From assembly GCF_001613145.1 (NCBI RefSeq), contig NZ_BDBU01000043.1, forward strand, positions 62,001-126,000: 64,000 nucleotides of DNA. Reading direction: 5' to 3'. A program made the position numbers and the translations under genes. Position 1 is the stretch's first letter. Every line of letters starts with the position of its first letter. This document shows, piece after piece, positions 9,060-17,385 of this stretch. Under the pieces are notes generated by a model, which did no database searches, was not told the DNA's origin, and saw only the letters and a list, made by a program, of their open reading frames with translations. The stretch is from Nocardia jejuensis NBRC 103114 (GTDB taxonomy: Bacteria; Actinomycetota; Actinomycetes; Mycobacteriales; Mycobacteriaceae).

Positions 9060-10277
9060 ATGACGGCAGAATTCACCGGCTGGCACGTGCTGGCCGAGTT
9101 CGGTGGAGTCGACGCAGCCCTCTGCGACGACCTCGAACGACTCGAAGCCGCACTTCGAAAATCGCTGGTCGCCGCGGGGGTGACGATTTGCGATGTCGTG
9201 CGCAAGCAGTTCGAGCCGCAGGGTGTCACCATCCTGGCCCTACTGGCCGAATCGCACGCCTCGATTCACACCTACCCCGAGTCGGGCGACATCTTCGTCG
9301 ACGTGTTCACCTGCGGCAGCATCGGCGCCGGGGCCACCAAGGCCGTGGAGCTGCTGCAGCAGGAGCTGGCGCCGAAGTCGGTCAATATGGAGGTCATCCA
9401 GCGCGGCCACGCCTCGCGCCGGATCCACGAGCCGGTCGGCGAAGGCCTGACCCGCGTCTGGAACATGACCGACGTCATCGTCGACACCAACACCCCGTTC
9501 CAGCACATGGTGATCGCGGAGACCGAGCAGGGCCGGTCCCTGTTCTCCGACGACGATCGCCAGTCCACCGAGTTCTCGCAGCTCACCTACCACGAGGCCA
9601 TGCTGGTCCCGGGGTACGCGCTGGCCGAGAAGCTCGAGAAGGTGCTGATCATCGGTTCCGGTGAGGGCGTCGCCTCGCAGATGTCGGCCGCGGCGGGCGC
9701 CACGCTCGTCGACCACGTCGACATCGACCAGCTCGAGGTGGAGCTGTGCGCCGAGCACCTCCCCTACGGCTACTCCACCGCGGATCTGGCCGAGGCGGTC
9801 GCACAGACCGGCCCGATCAAGATGCACTACGCGGACGGCTGGGACTTCCTGGCCAATGCCGAGGCCACGGGCGTGCGCTACGACATGATCTGTATCGACC
9901 TTCCGGACGAGCGGGTCGAGGACGCGCAGCACAATCGCCTGTACGAGGACGACTTCCTCCAGCGCTGCAAGGCGATTCTGGCCGAGGGCGGCGTGCTGGC
10001 CGCACAGGCCGGCTGTCAGACCATGTGGCGCAACGAGACCCTGAAGCGGTCGTGGACCCGGTTCCACAACCTGTTCGAGACGGTCGTGCCGTACGTGAGC
10101 GACGAGCACGAGTGGACCTTCATCTTCGGCACGCCGAAGGCCATCGAGGATCCGGTCGCCAAGATGACCGCCACCCTCTCGACCCTGCCCTACAAGGCCG
10201 AGACCATCGACGAGCGGGCCCTGGTCCGCGGCGCGATCGAGCCGCACGCCCTGCGCGTCGGCGCGACCGTCGGGTGA
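9060..10277 (+). CDS. Fused AdoMet decarboxylase-polyamine aminopropyltransferase (SpeD-SpeE)
   Basis: Residues 1-130 are a complete class 1B S-adenosylmethionine decarboxylase. ESHASIHTYPE holds the self-cleavage pair Glu64-Ser65 (the Ser becomes pyruvoyl) and His70, and DVFTCG holds Cys85; spacings equal those of the T. maritima enzyme (Ser63, His68, Cys83). Residues 150-405 are a spermidine-synthase-like Rossmann domain with VLIIGSGEGVASQ (dcAdoMet site) and YDMICIDLPDE in place of the usual VDSTDP. One chain could therefore make and use decarboxylated AdoMet. GTG 9048, overlapping the upstream stop, is an alternative start; ATG 9060 has GAGAGTGAG ahead of it. Confidence 0.88.
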   Translation: MTAEFTGWHVLAEFGGVDAALCDDLERLEAALRKSLVAAGVTICDVVRKQFEPQGVTILALLAESHASIHTYPESGDIFVDVFTCGSIGAGATKAVELLQQELAPKSVNMEVIQRGHASRRIHEPVGEGLTRVWNMTDVIVDTNTPFQHMVIAETEQGRSLFSDDDRQSTEFSQLTYHEAMLVPGYALAEKLEKVLIIGSGEGVASQMSAAAGATLVDHVDIDQLEVELCAEHLPYGYSTADLAEAVAQTGPIKMHYADGWDFLANAEATGVRYDMICIDLPDERVEDAQHNRLYEDDFLQRCKAILAEGGVLAAQAGCQTMWRNETLKRSWTRFHNLFETVVPYVSDEHEWTFIFGTPKAIEDPVAKMTATLSTLPYKAETIDERALVRGAIEPHALRVGATVG

Positions 10278-10303
10278 GTCTCACCCACGGCCGATAGCTT
10301 CAT

Positions 10304-10346
10304 CGCACCCGCCCCCGCACGGTTCGACCGTGCGGGGGCGGGTGCG
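10304..10346 (+). terminator. Very long GC stem after speD-speE
   Basis: Perfect 20-bp arms around loop TCG begin 26 bp after the stop of the SpeD-SpeE fusion. No U-tract follows, as is common in actinobacterial terminators. It should end the polyamine operon and may also block read-through from the convergent gene at 10473. Confidence 0.8.
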
Positions 10347-10438
10347 GTCATGGGCACGATCGCCGGGGCTGAATGCGCGGGAGCGCCGACTGGGCGGGTC
10401 ACCGCGAGGAGCGAAGAGATCGCTCGGCTTCGTCCATA

Positions 10439-10470
10439 GGTCGGTGAGTCCATCGGTCGGTGGGTCCACC
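10439..10470. repeat. Two tandem 16-bp repeats
   Basis: GGTCGGTGAGTCCATC is followed directly by GGTCGGTGGGTCCACC, two mismatches apart, with a third partial copy GGTCAGCGAG running into the stop codon of the sugar dehydrogenase. It looks like slippage-derived duplication in the convergent intergenic space. Confidence 0.6.
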
Positions 10471-10472
10471 GG

Positions 10473-11627
10473 TCAGCGAGCCGGGAACCGGACAATGCGA
10501 TCGTCGCCGGTGCGGATGTCACCGCGGCCGTCGGTATTCGAGGTGGTCACCCACAGCGCGCCGTCCGGGGCGACGGCAACCGTGCGCAGTCGGCCGAGAC
10601 CGGTCACCGCCGCCGAGGGTGCACCGAGCGACCCGTCGCGAAGGGGAACGGTCCACAGCCTCTCGCCGCGCAGGGCCGCCACGTACAGCGTGTCTGCGGT
10701 GATCGCGATTCCCGAAGGCGAGGCGTCCGAGGGCGCCCAGGTGAGCAGCGGGTCGGTGAAGCGTCCGTCGCGCGTGTCCGCGACGCCCTCCACCTCCGGC
10801 CACCCGTAGTCGCGGCCCGGTTCGATCCGATTGATCTCGTCGAAGGTGTTCTGTCCGAATTCGGCGGCGAACAGGCGACCCGCCGAATCCCACGCCAGCC
10901 CTTGCACATTGCGATGACCGAGGCTGTACACCGGCGAGCCGGGTGTCGGATTGCCCGGTGCCGGTTGACCTTCGGGCGTCAACCGTAGGATCTTGCCGTT
11001 CGGACTCGCCGGATCCTGTGCGGCCGTGCGGATACCGGCATCACCCGTCCCGGCGTACAGCATGCCGTCGGGCCCGAACGCGATCCGCCCGCCATTGTGG
11101 TTGCCGGCCTTGGCGATGCCCGAGAACACCACCTCCGGCGGTCCGTCGAGCCGGAATCGCACGATCCGATTGTCTTCGGCCGCAGTGAAATACGCGTAGA
11201 TATAGCCGTTGTCGCGGTACGAGGGCGAGACGGCGAGCCCGAGCAGCCCGCCCTCCCCCGCCGCGGAGACCCCCGGCACCTGATACACCCGCTCGGCATC
11301 GGCTCCCGGTGTCACACGCAGAACCGCGCCGGAATCGCGCTCGGCCACCAGCGCACCACCGTCCGGCAGAAACGCCACACCCCACGGCACGTCGATCCCG
11401 TGCACCAGATCCTGTCCGGCGGCGAGATCGATCACCCCGGACGGCGAACTCGGCGCGGCGGACGTCGCGACCGCCACCGGCTCCTCGGAACGCGCCGGCT
11501 CCCGATCCGAACACGCCGACAACGCACCGGCCGCGAGAGCGGCGACGGCGAGTACCGCTCCAGAATGTCTGGCGCGCCAACCGATGTGACGTCGCGCCCC
11601 GGCCGAACGACTCCGTATGACGCTCAT
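10473..11627 (-). CDS. PQQ-dependent sugar dehydrogenase-like lipoprotein
   Basis: 384 residues with a lipoprotein signal (lipobox LSAC near residue 39) and a six-bladed propeller of the glucose/sorbosone dehydrogenase family. Signatures include VPWGVAFLPDGGALVAERDSG, EGGLLGLAVSPSY, AGNHNGGRIAFGPDGMLY, PNGKILRLTPEG and GHRNVQGLAWD. These residues match the catalytic His and Ca/PQQ-binding region of soluble glucose dehydrogenases. It probably oxidises a sugar or aldose outside the membrane; many actinobacterial members are called L-sorbosone dehydrogenases without proof. No adjacent electron acceptor gene is seen. Confidence 0.85.
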   Translation of the reverse strand: MSVIRSRSAGARRHIGWRARHSGAVLAVAALAAGALSACSDREPARSEEPVAVATSAAPSSPSGVIDLAAGQDLVHGIDVPWGVAFLPDGGALVAERDSGAVLRVTPGADAERVYQVPGVSAAGEGGLLGLAVSPSYRDNGYIYAYFTAAEDNRIVRFRLDGPPEVVFSGIAKAGNHNGGRIAFGPDGMLYAGTGDAGIRTAAQDPASPNGKILRLTPEGQPAPGNPTPGSPVYSLGHRNVQGLAWDSAGRLFAAEFGQNTFDEINRIEPGRDYGWPEVEGVADTRDGRFTDPLLTWAPSDASPSGIAITADTLYVAALRGERLWTVPLRDGSLGAPSAAVTGLGRLRTVAVAPDGALWVTTSNTDGRGDIRTGDDRIVRFPAR

Positions 11628-11934
11628 ACCCCCATCTTGCCCCGAACCTCTCCGAACTGGGCCCGCTCACATATGCAGCAGATCCACCAGTCGGATCTAC
11701 CCGAGGACTCACGCCGCCCCGAGGCCCGAGTGCACTGTTCGGTCCCCGGCAACCGATCCGTATCGCGCACCGGGGCGCCTACCTCGGAGCCGACGGTTCG
11801 GACTGCCTCGGCGTGCGGCCGTGCCGATCTCCGCACACCACCGATCCTCGCATCATTCGGGCGCACTCATCGGCCAGAGCGGGTCGCACGCCGAGCGCCG
11901 CCGCGGCATACCCGCGCCCTTGGGGAGGCTGGAC
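11628..11934. other. Intergenic stretch, no convincing gene
   Basis: About 300 bp between the divergent sugar dehydrogenase and the ArsR promoter. Open frames here have no RBS, no family-like sequence and atypical composition. Nothing beyond the right-hand promoter was recognised. Confidence 0.6.
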
Positions 11935-11964
11935 GTGACAGGCAAGTGATTACTTGCCTATAGT
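11935..11964 (+). promoter_or_regulatory. ArsR promoter with operator in the spacer
   Basis: GTGACA (11935-11940) and TATAGT (11959-11964) form a -35/-10 pair with an 18-bp spacer. A perfect dyad, AGGCAAGT-GATT-ACTTGCCT at 11940-11959, fills that spacer exactly. Transcription would start 6-7 nt after the -10, that is at the GTG start codon 11971, giving a leaderless mRNA. Regulator binding would occlude polymerase, the classic autorepression layout for ArsR proteins. Confidence 0.75.
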
Positions 11965-11970
11965 CAGGGC

Positions 11971-12258
11971 GTGGGCGACGGGACCGACTCGAGCGAGGTG
12001 TTCAAGGCGCTGGCCGAGAGCACTCGGCGGGTGATTCTGGACGAGCTCGCCGAGCGGGACGGACAGACCCTGTTCGAATTGTGCGGCAGGTTGACGATGC
12101 GGCACGGGATGTCCTCGTCACGACAGGCGATCTCCCAGCATCTGGAGGTGCTGGCCGCCGCCGGGCTGGTGCACACGCGCCGGGACGGCCGGTACAAGTT
12201 CCACTATCTGAATCGGGAACCGTTGCGAAAACTCACCGATCGCTGGCTGAAGGAGTAG
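11971..12258 (+). CDS. ArsR family transcriptional regulator
   Basis: A 95-residue winged-helix protein: EVFKALAESTRRVILDELAERDG, then LFELCGRLTM, the recognition helix SSSRQAISQHLEVLAAAGLV, and the wing TRRDGRYKFHYLN. The layout matches the ArsR subgroup usually paired with SRPBCC or VOC genes rather than metal efflux. A single Cys (LCGRL) sits in helix 3, with no CxC metal motif. It starts with GTG at the predicted transcription start and is followed 3 bp later by the VOC gene, so the two form an operon under the 11940-11959 operator. Confidence 0.9.
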   Translation: MGDGTDSSEVFKALAESTRRVILDELAERDGQTLFELCGRLTMRHGMSSSRQAISQHLEVLAAAGLVHTRRDGRYKFHYLNREPLRKLTDRWLKE

Positions 12259-12261
12259 GAC

Positions 12262-12651
12262 ATGCGTATCACCGTGACCAGTGTGTTCGTCGATGATCAA
12301 GCGAAGGCGCTGCGGTTTTACACCGAAGTGCTCGGCTTCGAGAAGAAGACCGACGTGCCGACCGGCGAGTACCGGTGGCTCACCGTCGTCTCGCCGCAGT
12401 CACCCGACGGCGTCGAGCTGCTGCTGGAGCCGGACGCGCATCCCGCGGCCGGACCGTTCAAGCAGGCATTGGTGGAGGATGGAATTCCGTTCACCCAGTT
12501 CGCCGTCGACGACGTGCACGCGGAGTACGAGCGGCTGCGGGGCCTGGGGGTGCGATTCACCCAGCCGCCGGTGGATCACGGCCCCGTCACCACGGCGGTG
12601 CTGGACGACACCTGCGGCAATCTCATTCAGATCGCCCAGTTCGCGAGCTGA
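12262..12651 (+). CDS. VOC family protein co-transcribed with ArsR
   Basis: 129 residues with the two VOC half-repeats: RITVTSVFVDDQAKALRFY..VLGF at the N-terminus and FAVDDVHAEYERLRGLGVRF..DTCGNLIQIAQ at the C-terminus. These are usually glyoxalase-fold proteins with unknown small substrates. It lies 3 bp after the arsR stop, so expression should follow the ArsR operator. It is a different subgroup from the VOC protein at 1121. Confidence 0.88.
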   Translation: MRITVTSVFVDDQAKALRFYTEVLGFEKKTDVPTGEYRWLTVVSPQSPDGVELLLEPDAHPAAGPFKQALVEDGIPFTQFAVDDVHAEYERLRGLGVRFTQPPVDHGPVTTAVLDDTCGNLIQIAQFAS

Positions 12652-12674
12652 TCGCATCCGATCGCGGTCCCGCA

Positions 12675-12711
12675 GAGTCGATTCTCCTCGCGCGTGCGAG
12701 GGAATCGGCTC
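12675..12711. terminator. Stem-loop after the ArsR-VOC operon
   Basis: GAGTCGATTCTCCTCG pairs imperfectly with CGAGGGAATCGGCTC around a 6-nt loop. It lies between the convergent VOC gene and the gene ending at 12717, so it probably acts in both directions. Confidence 0.55.
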
Positions 12712-12716
12712 GGCAC

Positions 12717-13343
12717 TCAGCTCTCGTCCGCGAGGATCGCCTGATCGAAGAACAGTGGGTCGAGCGCGAATTCGCGGTAGTCGACGCGCCCGCCGGTGTC
12801 CGGGTTCTCCTCGATCGCCGAGAGACGGCCGACCAGGTCGAAGAACCGGGCCTCGACCGTACGCAGATCCTCGATCACGCCGGACAGCTCGACATCTCGG
12901 GAGAACGCGGCCCCTGCCGATCCGACCGAGAGCGTCGAGAGCCAGCCGTCCCAGGACGGTTCCCGCAGTGCGCCACTGGTTTCGGCCCAGAACAGCACGG
13001 TGGCGGGGCCGGGTTCGGAGCTGAGCCGCCCGGCCGCGGTGAACAGCAACAGCCCGGTATAGAAGTCAGCCTCGCAGAATCCGAACTGCATGAGATACGC
13101 CTCGAGCGCGCCCTCGCGGTATACGCAGATCAAGAAACTGCGATCCCCGTATTCGACAGCACCGGAGAAGTACTCGCGTGGCGTGGTGCCGATGTCGGCG
13201 TGCTGCCAGTCGGCCGGTTTGCCGTCCCAGTACCACCCGTCGAACACGGCGTCCGGATTGGTGATCGCACTCGGATCCGGGGCCGGAGTATCGAGCCACT
13301 GCTCGAACTCACTGCGGCTCATTCGAATTCGAGTGGCCAGCAT
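12717..13343 (-). CDS. Hypothetical cytoplasmic protein
   Basis: 208 residues with no signal peptide or membrane span. It begins MLATRIRMSRSEFEQWLDTP and is rich in aromatic and acidic residues (AVFDGWYWDGKPADWQHADIG; GFCEADFYTGLLLFTAAGRL; FFDLVGRLSAIEENPDTGGRVDYREFAL). No family was recognised. Its general look, an acidic alpha/beta protein with many Trp, recalls immunity-like or SMI1-type proteins, but no toxin partner lies beside it. Starts at 13343, 13373 or 13322 are all possible because no strong RBS decides. It is transcribed toward the ArsR operon and 62 bp downstream of the methyltransferase gene on the same strand. Confidence 0.65.
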   Translation of the reverse strand: MLATRIRMSRSEFEQWLDTPAPDPSAITNPDAVFDGWYWDGKPADWQHADIGTTPREYFSGAVEYGDRSFLICVYREGALEAYLMQFGFCEADFYTGLLLFTAAGRLSSEPGPATVLFWAETSGALREPSWDGWLSTLSVGSAGAAFSRDVELSGVIEDLRTVEARFFDLVGRLSAIEENPDTGGRVDYREFALDPLFFDQAILADES

Positions 13344-13405
13344 GAAGCTGTCCGACACGGTTCTGCTCCTCATCACGCTCGCGACGGCGACGGTTCCCCG
13401 CGATA

Positions 13406-14245
13406 CTAGAGCCTCGCGTGCACGAAGTGCGATCCGGAAGTCGTTGAACGAGCGCCGGTTTCGACACCGTAGGCGGTCAGCAGCTCCGGCGCGGATCGGT
13501 CCTGGATCTCGGTGAAGCCCAGCGGCCGCAGGATCGCGCGGATTTCCTCGGCGGTGTGGTAGCTCAACCACGGCTCCCCCGCCGAGGCCACCCGATTCGC
13601 CCGCGCCCGAAGCTCGTGCTCCGGCACGCCGGTCGTCGCCTCGGCCGGGTAGCGATAGTCGAACACCACCTCCGCCGTCTGGCCCTGCTCGGCGATGTAG
13701 CGGAGCGTCTTGTCCACGGACGGACCGGTGAGATACATCAGGACCCCCAGCCACACGAACAGCGCACCCCGGGCGCGGTCGAGCCCCGCGTCGGCCAATC
13801 CGTCCGCCAGCGTGGACTTTTCGAAGTCCACCGGCGCGAAGGTGAGAGTCTCCGGTATCTCGATACCGGTCTCCGTGAGCCGCTTGCGCTTCCACTCCTG
13901 GGTTTCGGGATGGTCGACCTCGAAGTAGCGCACGTCCGCGCGAGTGTTGCGATAGGCGCTGGTGTCCAGGCCCGCGCCGAGGATCACCACCTGCCGGATC
14001 CCGCGATCGAGCGCCGCCGCGATGACGTCGTCGGCGAGGCGACTGCGCGCCGCGATCAGCAGACGTCGCTCCCGCACCACGGCCGGATCGAGCCCCTGAT
14101 CGAATTCGTTCGCCCGCATCGCCTCCGCGCCGACGATCCGTGCGGCGAACGGATCGGTGAACACTCTCGGCTCGTCCGCACTCTGATGTACCGCCCGTGC
14201 CCGCGCGACGGCCATCGCTGTTCTACTCGGCTGCCCTGCCTGCAT
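13406..14245 (-). CDS. Class I SAM-dependent methyltransferase (TIGR00027/LCMT-like)
   Basis: 279 residues matching the large mycobacterial and Nocardia family of leucine-carboxylmethyltransferase-like enzymes. It has RTAMAVARARAVHQ at the N-terminus, FTDPFAARIVG, the SAM-binding VVILGAGLDTSAYR, the acidic FEVDHPETQEWKRKRL and a helical C-terminus with LGVLMYLTGPSV. The usual targets are unknown carboxyl or hydroxyl groups of small metabolites. The ATG 14245 start fits the family. It lies back to back with the TerD gene (start 14332). Confidence 0.88.
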   Translation of the reverse strand: MQAGQPSRTAMAVARARAVHQSADEPRVFTDPFAARIVGAEAMRANEFDQGLDPAVVRERRLLIAARSRLADDVIAAALDRGIRQVVILGAGLDTSAYRNTRADVRYFEVDHPETQEWKRKRLTETGIEIPETLTFAPVDFEKSTLADGLADAGLDRARGALFVWLGVLMYLTGPSVDKTLRYIAEQGQTAEVVFDYRYPAEATTGVPEHELRARANRVASAGEPWLSYHTAEEIRAILRPLGFTEIQDRSAPELLTAYGVETGARSTTSGSHFVHARL

Positions 14246-14331
14246 GCCGCCAGCGTATCGACGCGACGCGAGCACGCCCAGGGTTGCCTGGTGTGCGAGC
14301 GCCTGATTCGTATAGGTTGGCTGCCGTGGGG

Positions 14332-15741
14332 ATGACCAAAGGTTCCAACGTTCCGGTTCCGGCCAGTGTGGTTCGGATCGAGCTCGGATGGCAGGCAGGA
14401 CCGGACGCGGATGCGTCCGCGCTGTTGCTCGTCGGCGGAAAGGTCCGCTCCGACAGCGACTTCGTGTTCTACAACCAGCCCGGGCATCCGTCCGGCGCGG
14501 TGCGGTACGAGGGTAAGCAGCAGGGTCCCACCGTGCTCGATGCCCTATCGGTGAATTTCGCGCAGGTCGAACCGCAGATCGAGACGATCGTGATCGCGGC
14601 CTCCACCTCCGGCGGCACGTTCCGTCAGTTCCAGGGCTTGTTCGTGCGGGTGCTGGATGCCGCGAACGGCGCGGAGATCGCGCGCTTCGACAGCGCCGAC
14701 GCCAGCACCGAGACCGCGTTCGTGCTCGGCGAGCTGTATCGGCGGCAGGGCAGCTGGAAGTTCCGTGCGGTCGGCCAGGGGTACGACTCGGGTCTGGCCG
14801 GACTGGCGACCGATTTCGGTATCTCGGTCGACGACGAGCCCGCCCCCGCGCAGCAGTACGCGCCGCCGGTATCTCCGCCCCAGCAGCAGTACGCGCCGCC
14901 CCCACAGCAGCAGTACGCACCTCCGCCGCAGCAGCAATATGCACCGCCCCCTCCGCCGCAGCAGTACGCACCGCCGCCCCCTCAGCAGCAGTACGCACCT
15001 CCGCCGCAGCAGCAGTACGCACCTCCGCCTCCGCCGCAGCAGCCGTATCCCGCTCCCCTGCAACAGCAGTACGCCCCGCCCCCGCAGCAGCAGTTCGCGC
15101 CGCCCGCGGCCCCGGTCAGTCTGACCAAGATCTCCCTGACCAAGGAAGCCCCGACCGTCTCGCTGACGAAGTCCGGCGCGACCGGCGGCACCATGCGGTT
15201 CAACCTGAACTGGACCAGTGACAAGGGCGGTGGTCTGTTCGGTCGCAAGCGCACCGTCGATCTCGACCTGTGCTGCTTCTACGAATTGACCAACGGCTCG
15301 ATCGGTTCCGTGCGCGCCCTGGACCGCCGGTTCGGCGATCTGCAGAACCCGCCGTTCATCCGCCTCGATCAGGACGACCGCACCGGCGCCAGCGTCAACG
15401 GTGAAAACCTGGACATCAACCTGGATTTCACCAAGTTCTTCCGCCGCATCCTGATCTTCACCTCGATCTACGAAGGCGCGCAGGATTTCCGGGGCGTCCA
15501 GGCGACCGCGACCCTGCACCCGCTGAACAGCCCGCCGATCGAGATGACGCTCAACGGCTGCACCGACGATTCCCGGGACGCGGTGCTGGCGGTCATCGAG
15601 AACATCAACGGCGAGTTGGTGGTTCGCCGCGAGTGCACCTTCATCCGCCCGCCGGCGGGCCGGCCCGGCGCGGGCATCGCCGAGATCGTCCGCCTCTACA
15701 ACTGGCAGTTCGACATTCGCGCCGGGCGCGGTAAGGACTGA
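14332..15741 (+). CDS. TerD/TerA-like tellurium-resistance family protein with Pro/Gln linker
   Basis: 469 residues in three parts. Residues 1-170 are a TerD-like beta-sandwich (VVRIELGWQAGPDADASALLL, SDSDFVFYNQPGHPSGAVRY, GTFRQFQGLFVRVLD). Residues about 176-262 are a run of QQYAPPP units. Residues about 275-469 are a second TerA/TerD-type domain (RFNLNWTSDKGGG, DLDLCCFYELTNGSIGSVRAL, FIRLDQDDRTGASVNGENL). TerD domains bind calcium and are linked to stress, tellurite and phage-response systems; no other ter gene is in this window. ATG 14332 or GTG 14326 could start translation; TATAGG lies at 14311-14316. Confidence 0.85.
   Translation: MTKGSNVPVPASVVRIELGWQAGPDADASALLLVGGKVRSDSDFVFYNQPGHPSGAVRYEGKQQGPTVLDALSVNFAQVEPQIETIVIAASTSGGTFRQFQGLFVRVLDAANGAEIARFDSADASTETAFVLGELYRRQGSWKFRAVGQGYDSGLAGLATDFGISVDDEPAPAQQYAPPVSPPQQQYAPPPQQQYAPPPQQQYAPPPPPQQYAPPPPQQQYAPPPQQQYAPPPPPQQPYPAPLQQQYAPPPQQQFAPPAAPVSLTKISLTKEAPTVSLTKSGATGGTMRFNLNWTSDKGGGLFGRKRTVDLDLCCFYELTNGSIGSVRALDRRFGDLQNPPFIRLDQDDRTGASVNGENLDINLDFTKFFRRILIFTSIYEGAQDFRGVQATATLHPLNSPPIEMTLNGCTDDSRDAVLAVIENINGELVVRRECTFIRPPAGRPGAGIAEIVRLYNWQFDIRAGRGKD
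14857..15110 (+). repeat. Coding repeat: QQYAPPP units of the TerD linker
   Basis: About ten imperfect copies of a CAGCAGTACGC(A/G)CCTCC-like unit encode the Pro/Gln/Tyr linker between the two TerD domains. Unit length varies by one to three codons, so copy number may differ between strains. The periodicity is seen directly in the translation. Confidence 0.8.
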
Positions 15742-15758
15742 CGGGTCCCCGCTCGTCC

Positions 15759-16673
15759 CTACCCGATCGGCAGCGCGCTGAAGATCGGGTCGTAGGCCCA
15801 GTTCAGCATTCGCTCGGCGTCTTCCTTGGCGGCCATGCCGCTGCCGGGTGAGCTGTGCAGGACCACACCGATCAGCGGAATGCCCGCGCGGACTGTTTCG
15901 AACAGCAGGCAGGCGCCGGCGGCGTCGGTCGATCCGGTCTTGATGCCGAGCGTGCCGGGATACGCGCGCAGCAGGTGATTCGTCGTCTCCCAGACGTGTT
16001 CGCGATTCGCCGGGCCCGCGGGCAGGTGATAGGTGTGCGTTCCGGCGATCTCACGGAACACCGGCGAACTCATCGCGCGCAGACCGAGGGCGATCAGGTC
16101 CGCGGGCGTGGAGTAGGTGGAGTAGTCGGTGGGGACGGGAAGTCCGCTGGGATCGGTGAAATTGGTTGCGCCCAAGCCAAGTTGGCGTGCGGAGTCGTTC
16201 ATCCGGCCGATGAATCCGTCCTGGCCCGGCCCGTAGGCCTCGGCGATCGTGTAGGCGGCGTCGCAGCCCGAGGGCAGCAGCAGGGCGTACAGCAGCTGAC
16301 GGGTGGTGAGCACCTCGCCGGCTGCGAGATCCGCGGTGCTGCCGTCGTTGCGGACGCAGTACGAGACGGCCTCCGACGGCACGGTGACTGCGCGTTCGAG
16401 GTCGTTCGCGGTGATCGCGATCAACGCCGTCATCACCTTGGCGATGCTGGCGATCGGAAGCGGGGTGTTCGCTTCCCGCGACCACAGCAGGGTGCCGGTG
16501 ACCCCGTCCGCCAGCGCCGCGCCCGGGGCGCGGACCCCGTCGGGTTCGGCATCGAGCCAGGGCAACTGGATCTGAGGGGCGCTCGCGGCGGGAGTAGCCG
16601 CGACGCCCTGACACGCCATGATCACCATCGCACCGACGACGACGGTCCGGCCCCATCGGGCATATGTCCGCAT
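15759..16673 (-). CDS. D-alanyl-D-alanine carboxypeptidase (S11, low-molecular-weight PBP)
   Basis: 304 residues with a signal peptide (cleavage near ASA-PQ, residue 32) and all three active-site motifs: S76-x-x-K79 in ASIAKVM, the second motif SGC in LPSGCDAAYTIAEAYG, and KTG in GIKTGST. The SGC in place of SGN is the variant of the Streptomyces K15 enzyme. It trims or cross-links peptidoglycan stem peptides outside the membrane. No C-terminal amphipathic anchor is seen. It is 55 bp downstream of the NlpC-like gene on the same strand, and the two may form a cell-wall unit. Confidence 0.9.
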   Translation of the reverse strand: MRTYARWGRTVVVGAMVIMACQGVAATPAASAPQIQLPWLDAEPDGVRAPGAALADGVTGTLLWSREANTPLPIASIAKVMTALIAITANDLERAVTVPSEAVSYCVRNDGSTADLAAGEVLTTRQLLYALLLPSGCDAAYTIAEAYGPGQDGFIGRMNDSARQLGLGATNFTDPSGLPVPTDYSTYSTPADLIALGLRAMSSPVFREIAGTHTYHLPAGPANREHVWETTNHLLRAYPGTLGIKTGSTDAAGACLLFETVRAGIPLIGVVLHSSPGSGMAAKEDAERMLNWAYDPIFSALPIG

Positions 16674-16728
16674 GGCGGTATTCTGCCTCCGGAACCTCCC
16701 TACCAGCGGTATTGACCGACCCGGTGCG

Positions 16729-17379
16729 TCAGGACGCGGGTACCTTCACCGCGATCTCGCCGCCGAGGTCGTACCCGTCGGCCAGTCGCAGATTGTCGCC
16801 ACTCCAGAACCGGCCCGGGTCGTACCAATTCGGCCGCCGCTCCGGAAGCAACCCCATGGCCTGATAGGTCAGGGCGACGACCTCGGCGCAGTACGCGTTC
16901 TCCAGATTGGCGTCGGTGTCGCGCGAGCGCTTCTTCGGCAGCGGCACCCGGCCGCGCAGCCAACGCCCCGCCAGCGCACTGGTCGAGGGAAACGGCATGC
17001 CGTCCAGCCGCGCCACCATGCGCAGCGCGGCATCCTCCATCTCGCGAGTGACCGGCAGATTCAGCTGGCGGACCCACGCCTGCTGCCCGTAGTCGTTGGC
17101 CCAGCGCATGACCGCGGCCCGCATATCGTGCAACTGGGCACCGCGATGATTGTTGCCCGACCAGACATCCGGCAGCGATCGCCCCAACTCCGCATGCCAG
17201 ATCAGCGGAGGCAGATCATCGATGACCACCGCCATTCCGACGTGATTGACCGGGCTGTTCGTCAGCCCCCGAATCGCGCGATCGGCCCCCGAATGTCCCC
17301 GGAACAGCCACAGATCACCCGTCCGGGTGAACTCCACCGCTTCATCCATACCGATACTCGACAGCGCATCACCAGGCAC
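16729..17379 (-). CDS. Permuted NlpC/P60-like (YiiX-type) cysteine hydrolase
   Basis: 216 residues from GTG 17379. TGDLWLFRGHSGADRAIR leads into VNHVGMAV, where the His lies first, and ENAYCAEVVALTYQAMGLL, where the Cys follows about 110 residues later. This His-before-Cys order is the circularly permuted papain-like arrangement of YiiX/LRAT proteins. Members cleave amide bonds in peptidoglycan or lipids. No signal peptide is present. The start is leaderless: TAGGCT read on this strand at 17392-17387 ends 7 nt before GTG. The longer frame to 17481 would overlap the divergent gene and is rejected. Confidence 0.72.
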   Translation of the reverse strand: MPGDALSSIGMDEAVEFTRTGDLWLFRGHSGADRAIRGLTNSPVNHVGMAVVIDDLPPLIWHAELGRSLPDVWSGNNHRGAQLHDMRAAVMRWANDYGQQAWVRQLNLPVTREMEDAALRMVARLDGMPFPSTSALAGRWLRGRVPLPKKRSRDTDANLENAYCAEVVALTYQAMGLLPERRPNWYDPGRFWSGDNLRLADGYDLGGEIAVKVPAS

Positions 17380-17385
17380 GGCGAC

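Noticed and set aside
14246..15022. N-terminal extension of the methyltransferase with Ala/Thr/Glu repeats
   Set aside because: It is the antisense of the TerD Pro/Gln repeats; the methyltransferase starts at 14245.
14857..15110. CRISPR-like periodic repeats
   Set aside because: Units are short, contiguous and in frame with no spacers; they encode the TerD linker.
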